From a virus: a DNA stretch of 43,831 nt. Within the stretch, counting starts at the first letter, position 1. Each line of letters begins with the position of its first letter. The stretch spans positions 1 through 43,831 of the IMG/VR virus record IMGVR_UViG_3300032213_002319. One strand, 5' to 3'. Shown here piece after piece: positions 36,110-43,498 of the stretch. A model generated the notes under the pieces. The model saw only the letters and a list, made by a program, of their open reading frames with translations. It did no database searches and had not been told where the DNA came from. A program made the position numbers and the translations under genes.

Positions 36110-36577
36110 TTATTTATCGGTGCTCTTATTTTTACGGTGGCCTCGCAGCCATGTTGCATTTTGCAACGGAGATAAAAGGACAAGGTTGTTCTTGTCCTCG
36201 ATGGTTCGGGTGCCGTTATCCCATACGACAACGGTGTGGTGCGGCAGAAGCCACGCCTTGCGGAGCAGCAGCTTGACGGGGTCGTTGCTGCGGGCGACTC
36301 GCCCGTAGATACGGGAGGGGGCGAGCCGATAGACCCGCATGCCCTCCGTGAATCCAACCAGCGCGATTGTCTCGCGACGAGCCAGCGTTGGGTTCCCCGT
36401 GTCATCCCATGTAACCGGGACGTGCTTGCAACCAGAGCGTGTGAGTGGGATGGCGAGCCCTTCCGGGGAAGCCACCACACCCATCCGAAACGGGGGGACG
36501 CATTCAGCGACGCGCCCCCCGATTCGGAATTTAGCCCGGCTATCCGCAGTGTTGAGAATAACAGAGCGCGGGTTCAT
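36110..36577 (-). CDS. Protein of unknown function downstream of the vWA gene
   Basis: The 155-residue product starts in an ATGA overlap with the vWA gene (36574-36577). It is beta-rich and basic: K-F-R-I-G-G-R-V-A-E-C, G-L-A-I-P-L-T-R-S-G-C-K-H-V-P-V-T-W-D, H-H-T-V-V-V-W-D-N-G-T-R. It ends with a basic tail (R-G-H-R-K-N-K-S-T-D-K). The coupling suggests it works with the ATPase-peptidase-vWA group. A dispersed palindrome lies in the last 20 codons (L-Q-N-A-T). Confidence 0.65.
   Translation of the reverse strand: MNPRSVILNTADSRAKFRIGGRVAECVPPFRMGVVASPEGLAIPLTRSGCKHVPVTWDDTGNPTLARRETIALVGFTEGMRVYRLAPSRIYGRVARSNDPVKLLLRKAWLLPHHTVVVWDNGTRTIEDKNNLVLLSPLQNATWLRGHRKNKSTDK
36152..36168. repeat. 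Dispersed palindrome, copy 12
   Basis: TGTTGCA-TTT-TGCAACG. In the last 20 codons of the gene at 36110-36577, read L-Q-N-A-T. Confidence 0.93.
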
Positions 36578-37299
36578 CGCAGGTCGCGGGGTTCTCGGGT
36601 GACCATGTCAGTGGCCAGCTGGGTGGCCAGCTTCACCGCGCAGGGGTTGGCGAACGCAGAGTGGAAGTGCGTTCGCATTGCCTCGACAATGGTCATGGTT
36701 TTCAAGCTGCCGTCCTTCATGTGGACGGAGGTGCGCGCCTTCGGGTCAACGAGGGTGGCACCCACCAGATGGATGTTGCGCGCCCGCCACTCGGCAGCCT
36801 CGACGCAGCCGTCGGTGAGCTGCCCGTCCGTCCAGCAGATGGCGCAATCCGCCTCCGCGAGACACCCAGCAATCACCGGGTGGTTCAACGAATCGCGATA
36901 CCCTTCGCGCGAGTGTCCGGGGCGCAGCCGCAGGAACTGGTCGAACGGCAGAGTGATCGGACACTCGGCAATGTGGGATCCAGTAAGGAACACGCGCAGA
37001 TCAATGGCCCCGCTGCGGGCCATCATCATCAAGGCCCACACAAACTCTCGCCCGCCCGTCTCCCACATGCCGCCCATAGAGCCCGACATGTCGACGACCA
37101 GCACCAACCGGCGCGTGCCGCTGCCCCCTCCCAAGTGGAGAAAGGCGGTGTCCCACTGGCGGGTGAGGGCAGATGCCACGCGAAGACGCGAACCGCTGGA
37201 AGAGGCCACCATCGGGGTGGGCTCCGCATTTTCAAAGACCAGACTAAAGCCCGCCATGATGCGGCGGACCAGACTGTAGTTAAAGGATGAAGCACTCAT
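36574..37299 (-). CDS. von Willebrand factor A (vWA) domain protein
   Basis: The 241-residue protein carries a MIDAS metal site D-M-S-G-S at residues 70-74 after the strand R-L-V-L-V-V, and a C-W-T-D-G-Q-L-T-D loop near residue 155. vWA proteins pair with MoxR-type AAA+ ATPases, and N4-like phages are annotated with such a pair (N4 gp24/gp25). Here the ATPase and a metallopeptidase lie immediately upstream. The 34-base leader (AACCCCAATAACAAAACAAC) has no Shine-Dalgarno. The N-terminal 60 residues are unassigned. The group may remodel a host or phage complex; its role in infection is not known to me. Confidence 0.85.
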   Translation of the reverse strand: MSASSFNYSLVRRIMAGFSLVFENAEPTPMVASSSGSRLRVASALTRQWDTAFLHLGGGSGTRRLVLVVDMSGSMGGMWETGGREFVWALMMMARSGAIDLRVFLTGSHIAECPITLPFDQFLRLRPGHSREGYRDSLNHPVIAGCLAEADCAICWTDGQLTDGCVEAAEWRARNIHLVGATLVDPKARTSVHMKDGSLKTMTIVEAMRTHFHSAFANPCAVKLATQLATDMVTREPRDLR

Positions 37300-37333
37300 G
37301 TTGTTTTGTTATTGGGGTTGTTATAGGTGACGT

Positions 37334-38350
37334 TCAGTTTTCCATGAACTTGGTGATGGGAGACATGCCCTTATGGGCGGCACGGGTTGGGTCATGTGGT
37401 TTGTCGCCGGGGAACGTGAATGATGTCTGGATGGTGGGGGTTTCACCCATAGCTCCTCCCTCAGATGCCGACACGACCGGCGAGGGAGTTTCTGGCGCGC
37501 TGGAAGACTCCGACGAGAAAGCCTCCCGGCCTGCAGACTCATCCTTATCCGAGATGCCGGTGATGGATTCAACGTCGTGGCCGAAGATGTCCACCCATTC
37601 TTTCTCGATGGGGATCAGTTCAATCTCTGTCTTCGCTGCGACGAAGCGATCATAGAACTTGATGATGACCGAGGTCACAGACCTGCCCATGTAGGGACCA
37701 CTTATGAAGGTCGGAAGCCCTGTCCATGAAAGGGCCGACGCTGCAGAGCGGGTGTGTTTGAACAGCGCAGGCTCCCGGGACTTGAGCTGCCACAGGTAGG
37801 TGGATGCCACATTCGTGGGTTTCATCATGCCCCCTGAACGGTCGATCCGATTCCACCCAAAACGGTGGTCCTTGCCGCGCTCCTTCAAATATCGCCACTC
37901 GATCCGGCAGTCCTCTGCCAGATTGTGAAAGCGAAACTTGAGTCGGTTTGCGCGCAGCCCCATGTCCACGTCGGGGCGAGGGCTGTCGGTGTAGGCAGCG
38001 TGGCACACCTCATGGGCGATGGCCGATTTAACAAGGCCCACGCGGTCGAGGGATTCGCTCTCCACATCAAGTGGGTCTCTGAACACTTCATCAATGCGGT
38101 CGCCCACGTGGATGATGTGAGAGCACCTGCTCGTATCCCACTGCCAGCAGGCGGTGCCGATGCCTGTCTTCTCGGTGTCCACTAGCGTGGTTGTGCTGAC
38201 GCAGCGAGCCGCCCCTACACGGGGAGGGATGGTAACGGCGAGCCACCACAAGGAACCGCCACGCTGGCGGATCTTGCCAGTGATGGGGTGGGTTGTCTGC
38301 CGCCGGAGGCTGGCCTTTTTGGCCGCGTCGAATATCGTCGGAGTAATCAT
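37334..38350 (-). CDS. HExxH metallopeptidase-like protein of the MoxR-vWA type
   Basis: The 338-residue product has H-E-V-C-H at 113-117 and, 25 residues later, N-L-A-E-D-C-R-I-E (143-151). A HExxH helix followed by an E-D-x-R-I-E segment is the signature I know from the peptidase-like N-terminal part of CobT/vWA proteins that work with MoxR ATPases. A Ser/Glu/Pro-rich linker from about residue 265 to 310 comes before the end. In relatives the peptidase and vWA parts may be one chain; here they are two genes 34 bases apart. Whether it cleaves substrates is unknown. Confidence 0.75.
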   Translation of the reverse strand: MITPTIFDAAKKASLRRQTTHPITGKIRQRGGSLWWLAVTIPPRVGAARCVSTTTLVDTEKTGIGTACWQWDTSRCSHIIHVGDRIDEVFRDPLDVESESLDRVGLVKSAIAHEVCHAAYTDSPRPDVDMGLRANRLKFRFHNLAEDCRIEWRYLKERGKDHRFGWNRIDRSGGMMKPTNVASTYLWQLKSREPALFKHTRSAASALSWTGLPTFISGPYMGRSVTSVIIKFYDRFVAAKTEIELIPIEKEWVDIFGHDVESITGISDKDESAGREAFSSESSSAPETPSPVVSASEGGAMGETPTIQTSFTFPGDKPHDPTRAAHKGMSPITKFMEN

Positions 38351-38391
38351 ATCGTTGTATTATTATTTGTTGATAGGTAACAGGGTTGCGG

Positions 38392-38408
38392 TGTTGCAAA
38401 TTGCAACG
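38392..38408. repeat. Dispersed palindrome, copy 13
   Basis: TGTTGCA-AAT-TGCAACG. It starts 2 bases beyond the stop of the AAA+ gene and precedes the leader of the metallopeptidase gene. Confidence 0.94.
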
Positions 38409-38410
38409 GG

Positions 38411-40072
38411 TTATTTGAGGCATGCCTTGATGAGGTCGCCTGCGATCTTGAAGCTCGCCTCGTCGGTGTCCTGCGTGGCTGCGTTCTGCACGGCCAGCTG
38501 CTGTGGGAGATACTTGTAGAAGTATTCCACCAGATGCAGCACGGTCGGGGTCGCGTTCCAGCGGCACACGTTCTGCACGGCGGCGATCAGGAAGCGGAAG
38601 CAAAGTGGGCGAGCCAACTCCAGCGTCGAATACTTCTGGCGTGTCGCCTCCATCAAGGTAGCAAAACGTGTAGCGAAGTTCGTGCTGGCGCTGTCCGTCC
38701 GAGCAAACACACCGCTGGAGAAGTACTCCAAACGCTGCAAGCAAACGTCCGCCGCCCATTCTTTCGAGAAGTCGAAGCGGAGCATTTGAATACGAGAGGC
38801 AAACGCCTCCGGCGGGGCAGCGCGCAGGTTGCCCATGAAGAGCACATGCAGCTTATCCACCGGAGCGCGGAGAATCTCAAACGTGCCGTCCTCTTCAACT
38901 TGGCGAGTCTGCAGGATGTAGCAGCGCACGCCACCATAGACACGGGGAGACAGAGTGGAGAGCATCCACTCCAACGTCTTACGTGTGGCATTGAACACCT
39001 CATCACCCACGAACAGGGTGTTGACCCCAGCAGATGCGGAGCGGATGGCCGCAGTCAGCGGGCCGTCAGCAACGAGCAGCGTGCCGTCGGGACGCGGGGA
39101 GACCACACCTACGAGGGCGGACACTTCGTCGATGTCATCCTTGAAGGGGTGGAAGTAGCTGGTGTCATACAAGGAGGCGATGGTGTCCGCCATGTAGGTC
39201 TTGCCGAATGACGGTGGGGAGATCACCGTCGGGATGGCGCAGGTCTGCTCCAATCCCGGTGAGAAGAACGGCATCACGGCATCAAGCATGCGGTCCTTGC
39301 CGCCACTGGATGCAGCGATGGCAGCCACCACACGAGGAGGCAGTGGAGCTCCCGAGGGGAGCGCCGCCATGATTGCGTCAAGCATAGGGGTGACCGAGTC
39401 CAGCTTTTTGGCAAGGATGTCGTGTGCTTTGGTGAACTCGCTCTGGCTGGTAGTCAGCGCGCCGATGTTTTTCTCAGCCTTGTCGACACGTTCGATGAGG
39501 TCAGCGGGAACCTCGGGTCCCTTGCGAGCAGCTGCTGCTGCACGGAGCGAAGCAATGGCTACCTCAAGGGGGTCCTCGGGGGCGCTGGTGTCGCCGCCGG
39601 TCTTGGCCGACGGCAGCTTCTTGGCGCGCTCCCCACGGGGGCCAATGACTTTGGGTGTTGAGTCGCTCTCGAGATCGACAGCGCCGAAGGTCGGGGCTTC
39701 GAGCGGGGTGTCATCGAAGCTGGCGGGGTTGGGTCCCTCAGTAGGAGGGGAGCCCGGTGTGAGACCGATCTCCTCAGCGAGGACGGCGACGGCCTTCTGC
39801 ATGTCGTCCGCCGTGGCGTAGGACAGCAGGTCAACCAGCGCCGGATATCCGAGGCTGTCCACCACTGCCTTCAAGTCAGCGGGGGATGGGATGCGGTTGC
39901 CATAGCGCTTCGAGGCAGCGACCTTGATGAGCTGGCCCAGCGCGACCCGGACATCAGCGACGGAGGCACCAGCGACGAGCGCCTTGGTGACGACTTCGGG
40001 ATTGATGGTGACGTCGGAGAAGGCTGCGGTCGGGGTGACGGCGGCGTAGGCGTTTGCGATTTCAGTGTTCAT
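38411..40072 (-). CDS. AAA+ ATPase, MoxR-like
   Basis: From the ATG at 40072 (upstream ATG at 40126 rejected; the chosen start follows the A-rich leader) the product has 553 residues. An N-terminal helical domain and a Pro/Asp-rich linker (100-190) lead to an AAA+ core with Walker A S-P-P-S-F-G-K-T at 285-292 (the first Gly replaced) and Walker B L-F-V-G-D-E at 353-358. Sensor-type residues (F-M-G-N-L-R) follow. It ends with helices (F-R-F-L-I-A-A-V-Q-N-V). With the next two genes it forms an ATPase-peptidase-vWA operon. A promoter-like sequence and a hairpin lie in its leader. Confidence 0.8.
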   Translation of the reverse strand: MNTEIANAYAAVTPTAAFSDVTINPEVVTKALVAGASVADVRVALGQLIKVAASKRYGNRIPSPADLKAVVDSLGYPALVDLLSYATADDMQKAVAVLAEEIGLTPGSPPTEGPNPASFDDTPLEAPTFGAVDLESDSTPKVIGPRGERAKKLPSAKTGGDTSAPEDPLEVAIASLRAAAAARKGPEVPADLIERVDKAEKNIGALTTSQSEFTKAHDILAKKLDSVTPMLDAIMAALPSGAPLPPRVVAAIAASSGGKDRMLDAVMPFFSPGLEQTCAIPTVISPPSFGKTYMADTIASLYDTSYFHPFKDDIDEVSALVGVVSPRPDGTLLVADGPLTAAIRSASAGVNTLFVGDEVFNATRKTLEWMLSTLSPRVYGGVRCYILQTRQVEEDGTFEILRAPVDKLHVLFMGNLRAAPPEAFASRIQMLRFDFSKEWAADVCLQRLEYFSSGVFARTDSASTNFATRFATLMEATRQKYSTLELARPLCFRFLIAAVQNVCRWNATPTVLHLVEYFYKYLPQQLAVQNAATQDTDEASFKIAGDLIKACLK

Positions 40073-40163
40073 ATTATTTTCGTTTCTATTGTTTGTTGTG
40101 TTTTGTCTGTCGTTAATTCCGGGCACTCAGCGTGATTGCTGGATGGCCGGAATGTGGGACAGG

Positions 40164-40196
40164 CCTTCCCGGATACCACCGTGGCACCCGGGAAGG
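40164..40196. other. Long hairpin in the leader of the AAA+ gene
   Basis: A 9-bp stem (CCTTCCCGG with CCGGGAAGG) encloses a second small inverted repeat (CCAC and GTGG). On the - strand it lies downstream of a promoter-like sequence and 92 bases before the ATG at 40072. No T-run follows on the - strand. It may act as a 5' stabiliser or a regulatory hairpin. The gap 40073-40223 holds no gene. Confidence 0.7.
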
Positions 40197-40200
40197 CTGT

Positions 40201-40227
40201 GTTATATTAACTTACTAGGAGTGTCAA
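40201..40227 (-). promoter_or_regulatory. Sigma70-like promoter candidate for the ATPase-peptidase-vWA genes
   Basis: Read on the - strand, TTGACA (40227-40222) and TATAAC (40206-40201) are separated by 15 bases, shorter than the ideal 17. The -35 overlaps the stop of the upstream gene. It lies about 130 bases before the AAA+ gene. It is the closest consensus match I saw in the - strand block, in otherwise GC-rich DNA. Confidence 0.45.
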
Positions 40228-41687
40228 GCGGGAATGCTGCTCAGTGCGTTGCAAATTGCAACACCCAGCTTGTTAGCGTGGTCCAGAGAGATCCCGATGA
40301 ACCCCTCTTGGCGTGTCACCTGCTGATGGCGCAGCTCCGAGGCGGCCTCTTCTTTCTTTGCTGCATCCACGACGGCCTTGAGACCTTCAATAACAGCGGG
40401 GCGGTTCTTGAGTTCCTTCTTCAAGACACCCCGCTGGTTGAACAGCTGCTGCCGGGCGAGGTCGTAGTTCGCCTGTGTCAGGCGGCTCTGCTCCACCACC
40501 CGGCGGCGCAGCTCCGACACAAACTTGCGGTGGTTCTTGCCGCCGAAGTGCAGCGCCGGTTTGGCCGGGGTCATCACCACCTTGTGCGTCGGGGCCAGCA
40601 GCGTGGCAAACTCACCGCCGAGCGCGGCCAGATTCATCCGGTGGCAGCCACACACCACCATCTTCACCGGGCGATTGTCTTGGTCATGGAACCGGCACTC
40701 TTCAAGGCGGACAGCCCCGTAGATTGTGACCGGAGCCGGGGACTCACCGCGCAGCCAGCGCAGCGCCTCATCCGGGGAGACCGGACACTTGATGCCAGAG
40801 GACAGGATGAACTCGGTGGCGGATTCATTCATCCGCACGGTGTAGTTGGCCTTGGCTTCGGGGTGGCTCCATGTGGCAGGAGTGTCAGGGAACCCGACTT
40901 TACTCGCCCCATACGAGTAGCCGAACCCCAGCCGAGCGCGATGCTGCGGGGTGAAGGCCTCGGAGCGCTTTGCCTCCAGTGCGGCTTGCAGCATGGCAAG
41001 ATCTGCGTCCCGCGTTTTCACGGTCATAGCGAGGGCCTTCTTGATGTTGTTCAGCAGCACCGCGTAGTCCCGCGTCTCCGATGCCTTCAGATTTGCTTCA
41101 ACGGTGCGCAGTGTCATCTTCCTAGCCAGCAGATCGCCGTCCGCAGGCTTCACCTTCGACTCATGGTAAGCCTTGGCCCGCAGGCCCGACTCACCGAGCA
41201 GCGCCCACGCCTTGTTACCCTTGAGCTCCTTGCGAAACACGTCCTGCGACGCGCCCGACTTGCATTCCACATGGAACATGGTGCTGCGTCCGAACTGCCC
41301 GAAGATGGAGGCATCCAAGAACTGGAACTCCCATTCACTCAAGTGAACCTTGTATTGCGCCTTGGTGGCGGGGCAGTAGTAGTGAATACGAGTGGCGCGG
41401 TATCCCCGCGACGGGGCGAACTCCGTCTTGGTGACGTTGCCCCGGCGGGTGACGGTCAGCTGAGAGTCCTTCCCAGCGCGGAACTCCAGCCGGGTGTTGT
41501 CGGCAGCTGTGATGTCGGCGACCCACTTGATGAGGTCGGGATCCGTGAACTCCACAGCCAGTCCGTGATCGGACACGTGGATCAGGTTGTCCACCTTGAG
41601 GTGGAACTTGCGGGGGCGGGGTGCCTTGGCTGGTGCGTCGGCTATCAGGGTGAACCCCTCGGTGTTGCTATTGGTTTTAGTTTTCAT
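40224..41687 (-). CDS. Large protein of unknown function
   Basis: From the ATG at 41687 (M-K-T-K-T-N-S-N-T-E) the product has 487 residues; an upstream in-frame start at 41852 would overlap the previous gene. It looks like a soluble alpha/beta protein: a beta-rich first third (H-L-K-V-D-N-L-I-H-V, T-D-P-D-L-I-K-W-V-A-D), a charged middle (N-N-I-K-K-A-L-A-M-T-V-K-T-R-D-A-D-L), and a helical C-terminus with Arg/Gln-rich stretches. I recognise no family or catalytic motif. Its last 15 codons hold a dispersed palindrome (V-A-I-C-N). Confidence 0.65.
   Translation of the reverse strand: MKTKTNSNTEGFTLIADAPAKAPRPRKFHLKVDNLIHVSDHGLAVEFTDPDLIKWVADITAADNTRLEFRAGKDSQLTVTRRGNVTKTEFAPSRGYRATRIHYYCPATKAQYKVHLSEWEFQFLDASIFGQFGRSTMFHVECKSGASQDVFRKELKGNKAWALLGESGLRAKAYHESKVKPADGDLLARKMTLRTVEANLKASETRDYAVLLNNIKKALAMTVKTRDADLAMLQAALEAKRSEAFTPQHRARLGFGYSYGASKVGFPDTPATWSHPEAKANYTVRMNESATEFILSSGIKCPVSPDEALRWLRGESPAPVTIYGAVRLEECRFHDQDNRPVKMVVCGCHRMNLAALGGEFATLLAPTHKVVMTPAKPALHFGGKNHRKFVSELRRRVVEQSRLTQANYDLARQQLFNQRGVLKKELKNRPAVIEGLKAVVDAAKKEEAASELRHQQVTRQEGFIGISLDHANKLGVAICNALSSIPA
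40247..40263. repeat. Dispersed palindrome, copy 14
   Basis: CGTTGCA-AAT-TGCAACA. In the last 15 codons of the gene at 40224-41687, read V-A-I-C-N. Confidence 0.92.
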
Positions 41688-41778
41688 ATCGGTTATCAGT
41701 TTTGCTTTTGTTATGGTGTTTGCTTTACGTTCCGAGCACGAGGGGCGTGGTGCCCCGGTGCCCAGAATGAGAAGCAAT

Positions 41779-41805
41779 CCCGGTGTTGCGACGTGCAACA
41801 CCGGG
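41779..41805. repeat. Dispersed palindrome, copy 15 (extended arms)
   Basis: The 17-bp core TGTTGCG-ACG-TGCAACA is at 41784-41800. The arms extend to CCCGGTGTTGC and GCAACACCGGG, 11 bp. It lies between - strand genes, its core 22 bases beyond the stop at 41822. No T-run follows. Confidence 0.94.
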
Positions 41806-41821
41806 CGCTGGTCAGCCCGGC

Positions 41822-42646
41822 TTACTTGCCGAGCGCTTGGAACTCCTTCCATGTGTAGAGCGACGGGCTCCGCACCTTATCGTCCCATGCTACACGCACC
41901 CCGTGGTATTCACGAAGGTTGTGGAGGCATGACACTCCCCGATGGTTGGCGAACATGAGCTTGCCGCTCGTCTCCACCAGTTCGCGTTGCTGCGGTGTTG
42001 CAAGGTGCAACAACCACCAGTCGATGATGATCCCGAAGAACCACTTGCTCTCCAGAGCGGGCTGCGCCGGGTTGGTGCTGGGATACGCAGGGTTCCTCCT
42101 GAATAATGTCCCGTTGCCGCATTCAAGGAACTCGGGACACACATCACGGCGGCCCAGCTTGGAAGCAAAGCACTCAGCCGCCCGGCGAGGTGCATAGTCA
42201 GCCGCCGCGAGCTTGTTCCAGTCCTGACAGGATACGATCGTGTCATAGCTGAGGTGCCCGCCCTCAGTCCACACCTTGATGGGGTAGTGGGTGTAGGCCA
42301 ACTGATCCAGATAGGGGGCGAAGAACTCCGCCGGGATGTCCGGCAGAATCCCACGCCCCTCATATCCGGTGCGATTGCACAGCTCCTTGTAGTAGGGAGT
42401 GGTGAACTCCAAAGGCATGGAACTGGTGACATTGAACCATGCTGCGTTATCGCGGCTGCCCGGCGACGGGACATGGATCAACGGTTCGGGGCTCAGAATG
42501 AGCTCCGCCAGTGCAACGGGATCTTCCGATGCGGGGATACGGAAGTGGTGGACCACTTTCGATTTGTCCGCAGGGGTGGTGGCTTCGATGGTCAGCACGC
42601 CGCCATGGTCGGCGCGGCCTTCTGATTCGATGAAGGAGAACTTCAT
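41822..42646 (-). CDS. Protein of unknown function
   Basis: The 274-residue product begins M-K-F-S-F-I-E-S-E-G-R. It has aromatic-rich segments (F-F-A-P-Y-L-D-Q-L-A-Y-T-H-Y-P-I-K-V-W) and C-P-E-F-L-E-C near residue 170, W-F-F-G-I-I-I-D-W-W-L-L-H near 200, and ends K-E-F-Q-A-L-G-K. It begins one base after the upstream stop. No family recognised. A dispersed palindrome is read as L-L-H-L-A-T, and another lies 22 bases beyond the stop. Confidence 0.65.
   Translation of the reverse strand: MKFSFIESEGRADHGGVLTIEATTPADKSKVVHHFRIPASEDPVALAELILSPEPLIHVPSPGSRDNAAWFNVTSSMPLEFTTPYYKELCNRTGYEGRGILPDIPAEFFAPYLDQLAYTHYPIKVWTEGGHLSYDTIVSCQDWNKLAAADYAPRRAAECFASKLGRRDVCPEFLECGNGTLFRRNPAYPSTNPAQPALESKWFFGIIIDWWLLHLATPQQRELVETSGKLMFANHRGVSCLHNLREYHGVRVAWDDKVRSPSLYTWKEFQALGK
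41996..42012. repeat. Dispersed palindrome, copy 16
   Basis: TGTTGCA-AGG-TGCAACA, perfect arms. Inside the gene at 41822-42646, read L-L-H-L-A-T; only 212 bases from copy 15, the closest pair. Confidence 0.95.
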
Positions 42647-42647
42647 A

Positions 42648-42872
42648 TTAGTGTGCCCCTCCTGTGTGAACGGTGAAGAGAGCGAACGCCGCTCCCAGCT
42701 GCCGGGCTCCAGCCCGGAGTTCTTCGATGGTGCATGACGCCGGAGCGTCGATTTCGATCTCGCCGGGGGCGAGGTAGCGCCGTGATGGGGCGATATTCGA
42801 GGCGGTGTCGATGACGGCGGTCATGCCAGCAACGGCGGAGCCGCTGCGGTTTGGTGTGAGGATGAGTTTCAT
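42648..42872 (-). CDS. Small protein of unknown function
   Basis: From the ATG at 42872 the product has 74 residues: M-K-L-I-L-T-P-N-R-S-G, then a hydrophobic and acidic part (L-A-P-G-E-I-E-I-D-A-P-A-S-C-T-I-E-E-L-R). The longer frame to 42953 has a shadow extension. The leader CAATAATAACAGT is of the block's usual AT-rich kind. It ends one base before the next gene's ATG. The D-A-P-A-S-C-T-I segment is echoed by the L-A-S-C-T-I of the partial gene at the right edge. Confidence 0.6.
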   Translation of the reverse strand: MKLILTPNRSGSAVAGMTAVIDTASNIAPSRRYLAPGEIEIDAPASCTIEELRAGARQLGAAFALFTVHTGGAH

Positions 42873-42963
42873 ACTGTTATTATTGTCCTTATTGGTTTGT
42901 CTGGTTTGTGTCTCTGAGCATGGGGCGGAATTGCTCCATGGATCAGAGTGCAAATCAGTGGGT

Positions 42964-42992
42964 GCCCGGTGTTGCGGGGTGCAACACCGGGC
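42964..42992. repeat. Dispersed palindrome, copy 17 (extended arms)
   Basis: The core TGTTGCG-GGG-TGCAACA is at 42970-42986. Arms extend to GCCCGGTGTTGC and GCAACACCGGGC, 12 bp. Between - strand genes, its core 28 bases beyond the stop at 43014. Its extended arms are shared with copy 15. Confidence 0.95.
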
Positions 42993-43013
42993 TGGTGCCG
43001 TGGTGCGGCGGGG

Positions 43014-43439
43014 CTACTTATTCGCGGGGCAGTTGCCGATGTGGGTCGCGAAGTTCGTGACGTCCATGAACTCAGCCGCGCAGAAGGGACATGTAGATGT
43101 CACGGGGCGGGGCAGGTGCTCAAGGACGAATACGGCATCTCCGTGGGTGTCCTCAAGGTGGGCGGCTCCGCCCCATCGGGCGGGGGGCACCGCCGTGGTC
43201 TGCCGGGAGTGCTGCTTCCGAACGGCTCGCCCGAGGGATTGCATCCGTGCGGCGAGACGGGATCGGAAGACGTCCAAGCCGTTGAACTCGCAGATTCCCC
43301 CTTTTATAAGGGTTGGGGCGGAGTTGGTGCGGGGTGGCAATGGCAGGAGCGGTCGGCGGCGCGGGAGCAGGGTGCGGGGTGGCAACGGGAGCAGGGTGCG
43401 GGGTGACATGAGGCGGGATACGAGGGCGTGGGTGTTCAT
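43014..43439 (-). CDS. C2HC zinc-finger-like protein
   Basis: A 141-residue protein whose C-terminus has C-P-F-C-A-A-E-F-M-D-V-T-N-F-A-T-H-I-G-N-C, a C-x2-C-x12-H-x3-C zinc-finger pattern. The N-terminal 40 residues are an Arg/Leu/Pro-rich tract with P-P-R-T-L-L-P repeats, possibly disordered. The middle has G-L-D-V-F-R-S-R-L-A-A-R-M-Q. A nucleic-acid or protein-binding role is possible. Internal ATG at codon 11 (M-S-P-R-T) could also serve as start. Confidence 0.6.
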   Translation of the reverse strand: MNTHALVSRLMSPRTLLPLPPRTLLPRRRPLLPLPPRTNSAPTLIKGGICEFNGLDVFRSRLAARMQSLGRAVRKQHSRQTTAVPPARWGGAAHLEDTHGDAVFVLEHLPRPVTSTCPFCAAEFMDVTNFATHIGNCPANK

Positions 43440-43480
43440 AGTATTAGTGGTTATGGTGGTGATTTGTTACGTGGGTGCGG

Positions 43481-43496
43481 TGTTGCAATTGCAACG
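43481..43496. repeat. Dispersed palindrome, copy 18 (16 bases)
   Basis: TGTTGCA-AT-TGCAACG, a centre one base shorter than usual. It starts 2 bases beyond the stop of the partial gene at the right edge. Confidence 0.88.
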
Positions 43497-43498
43497 GG

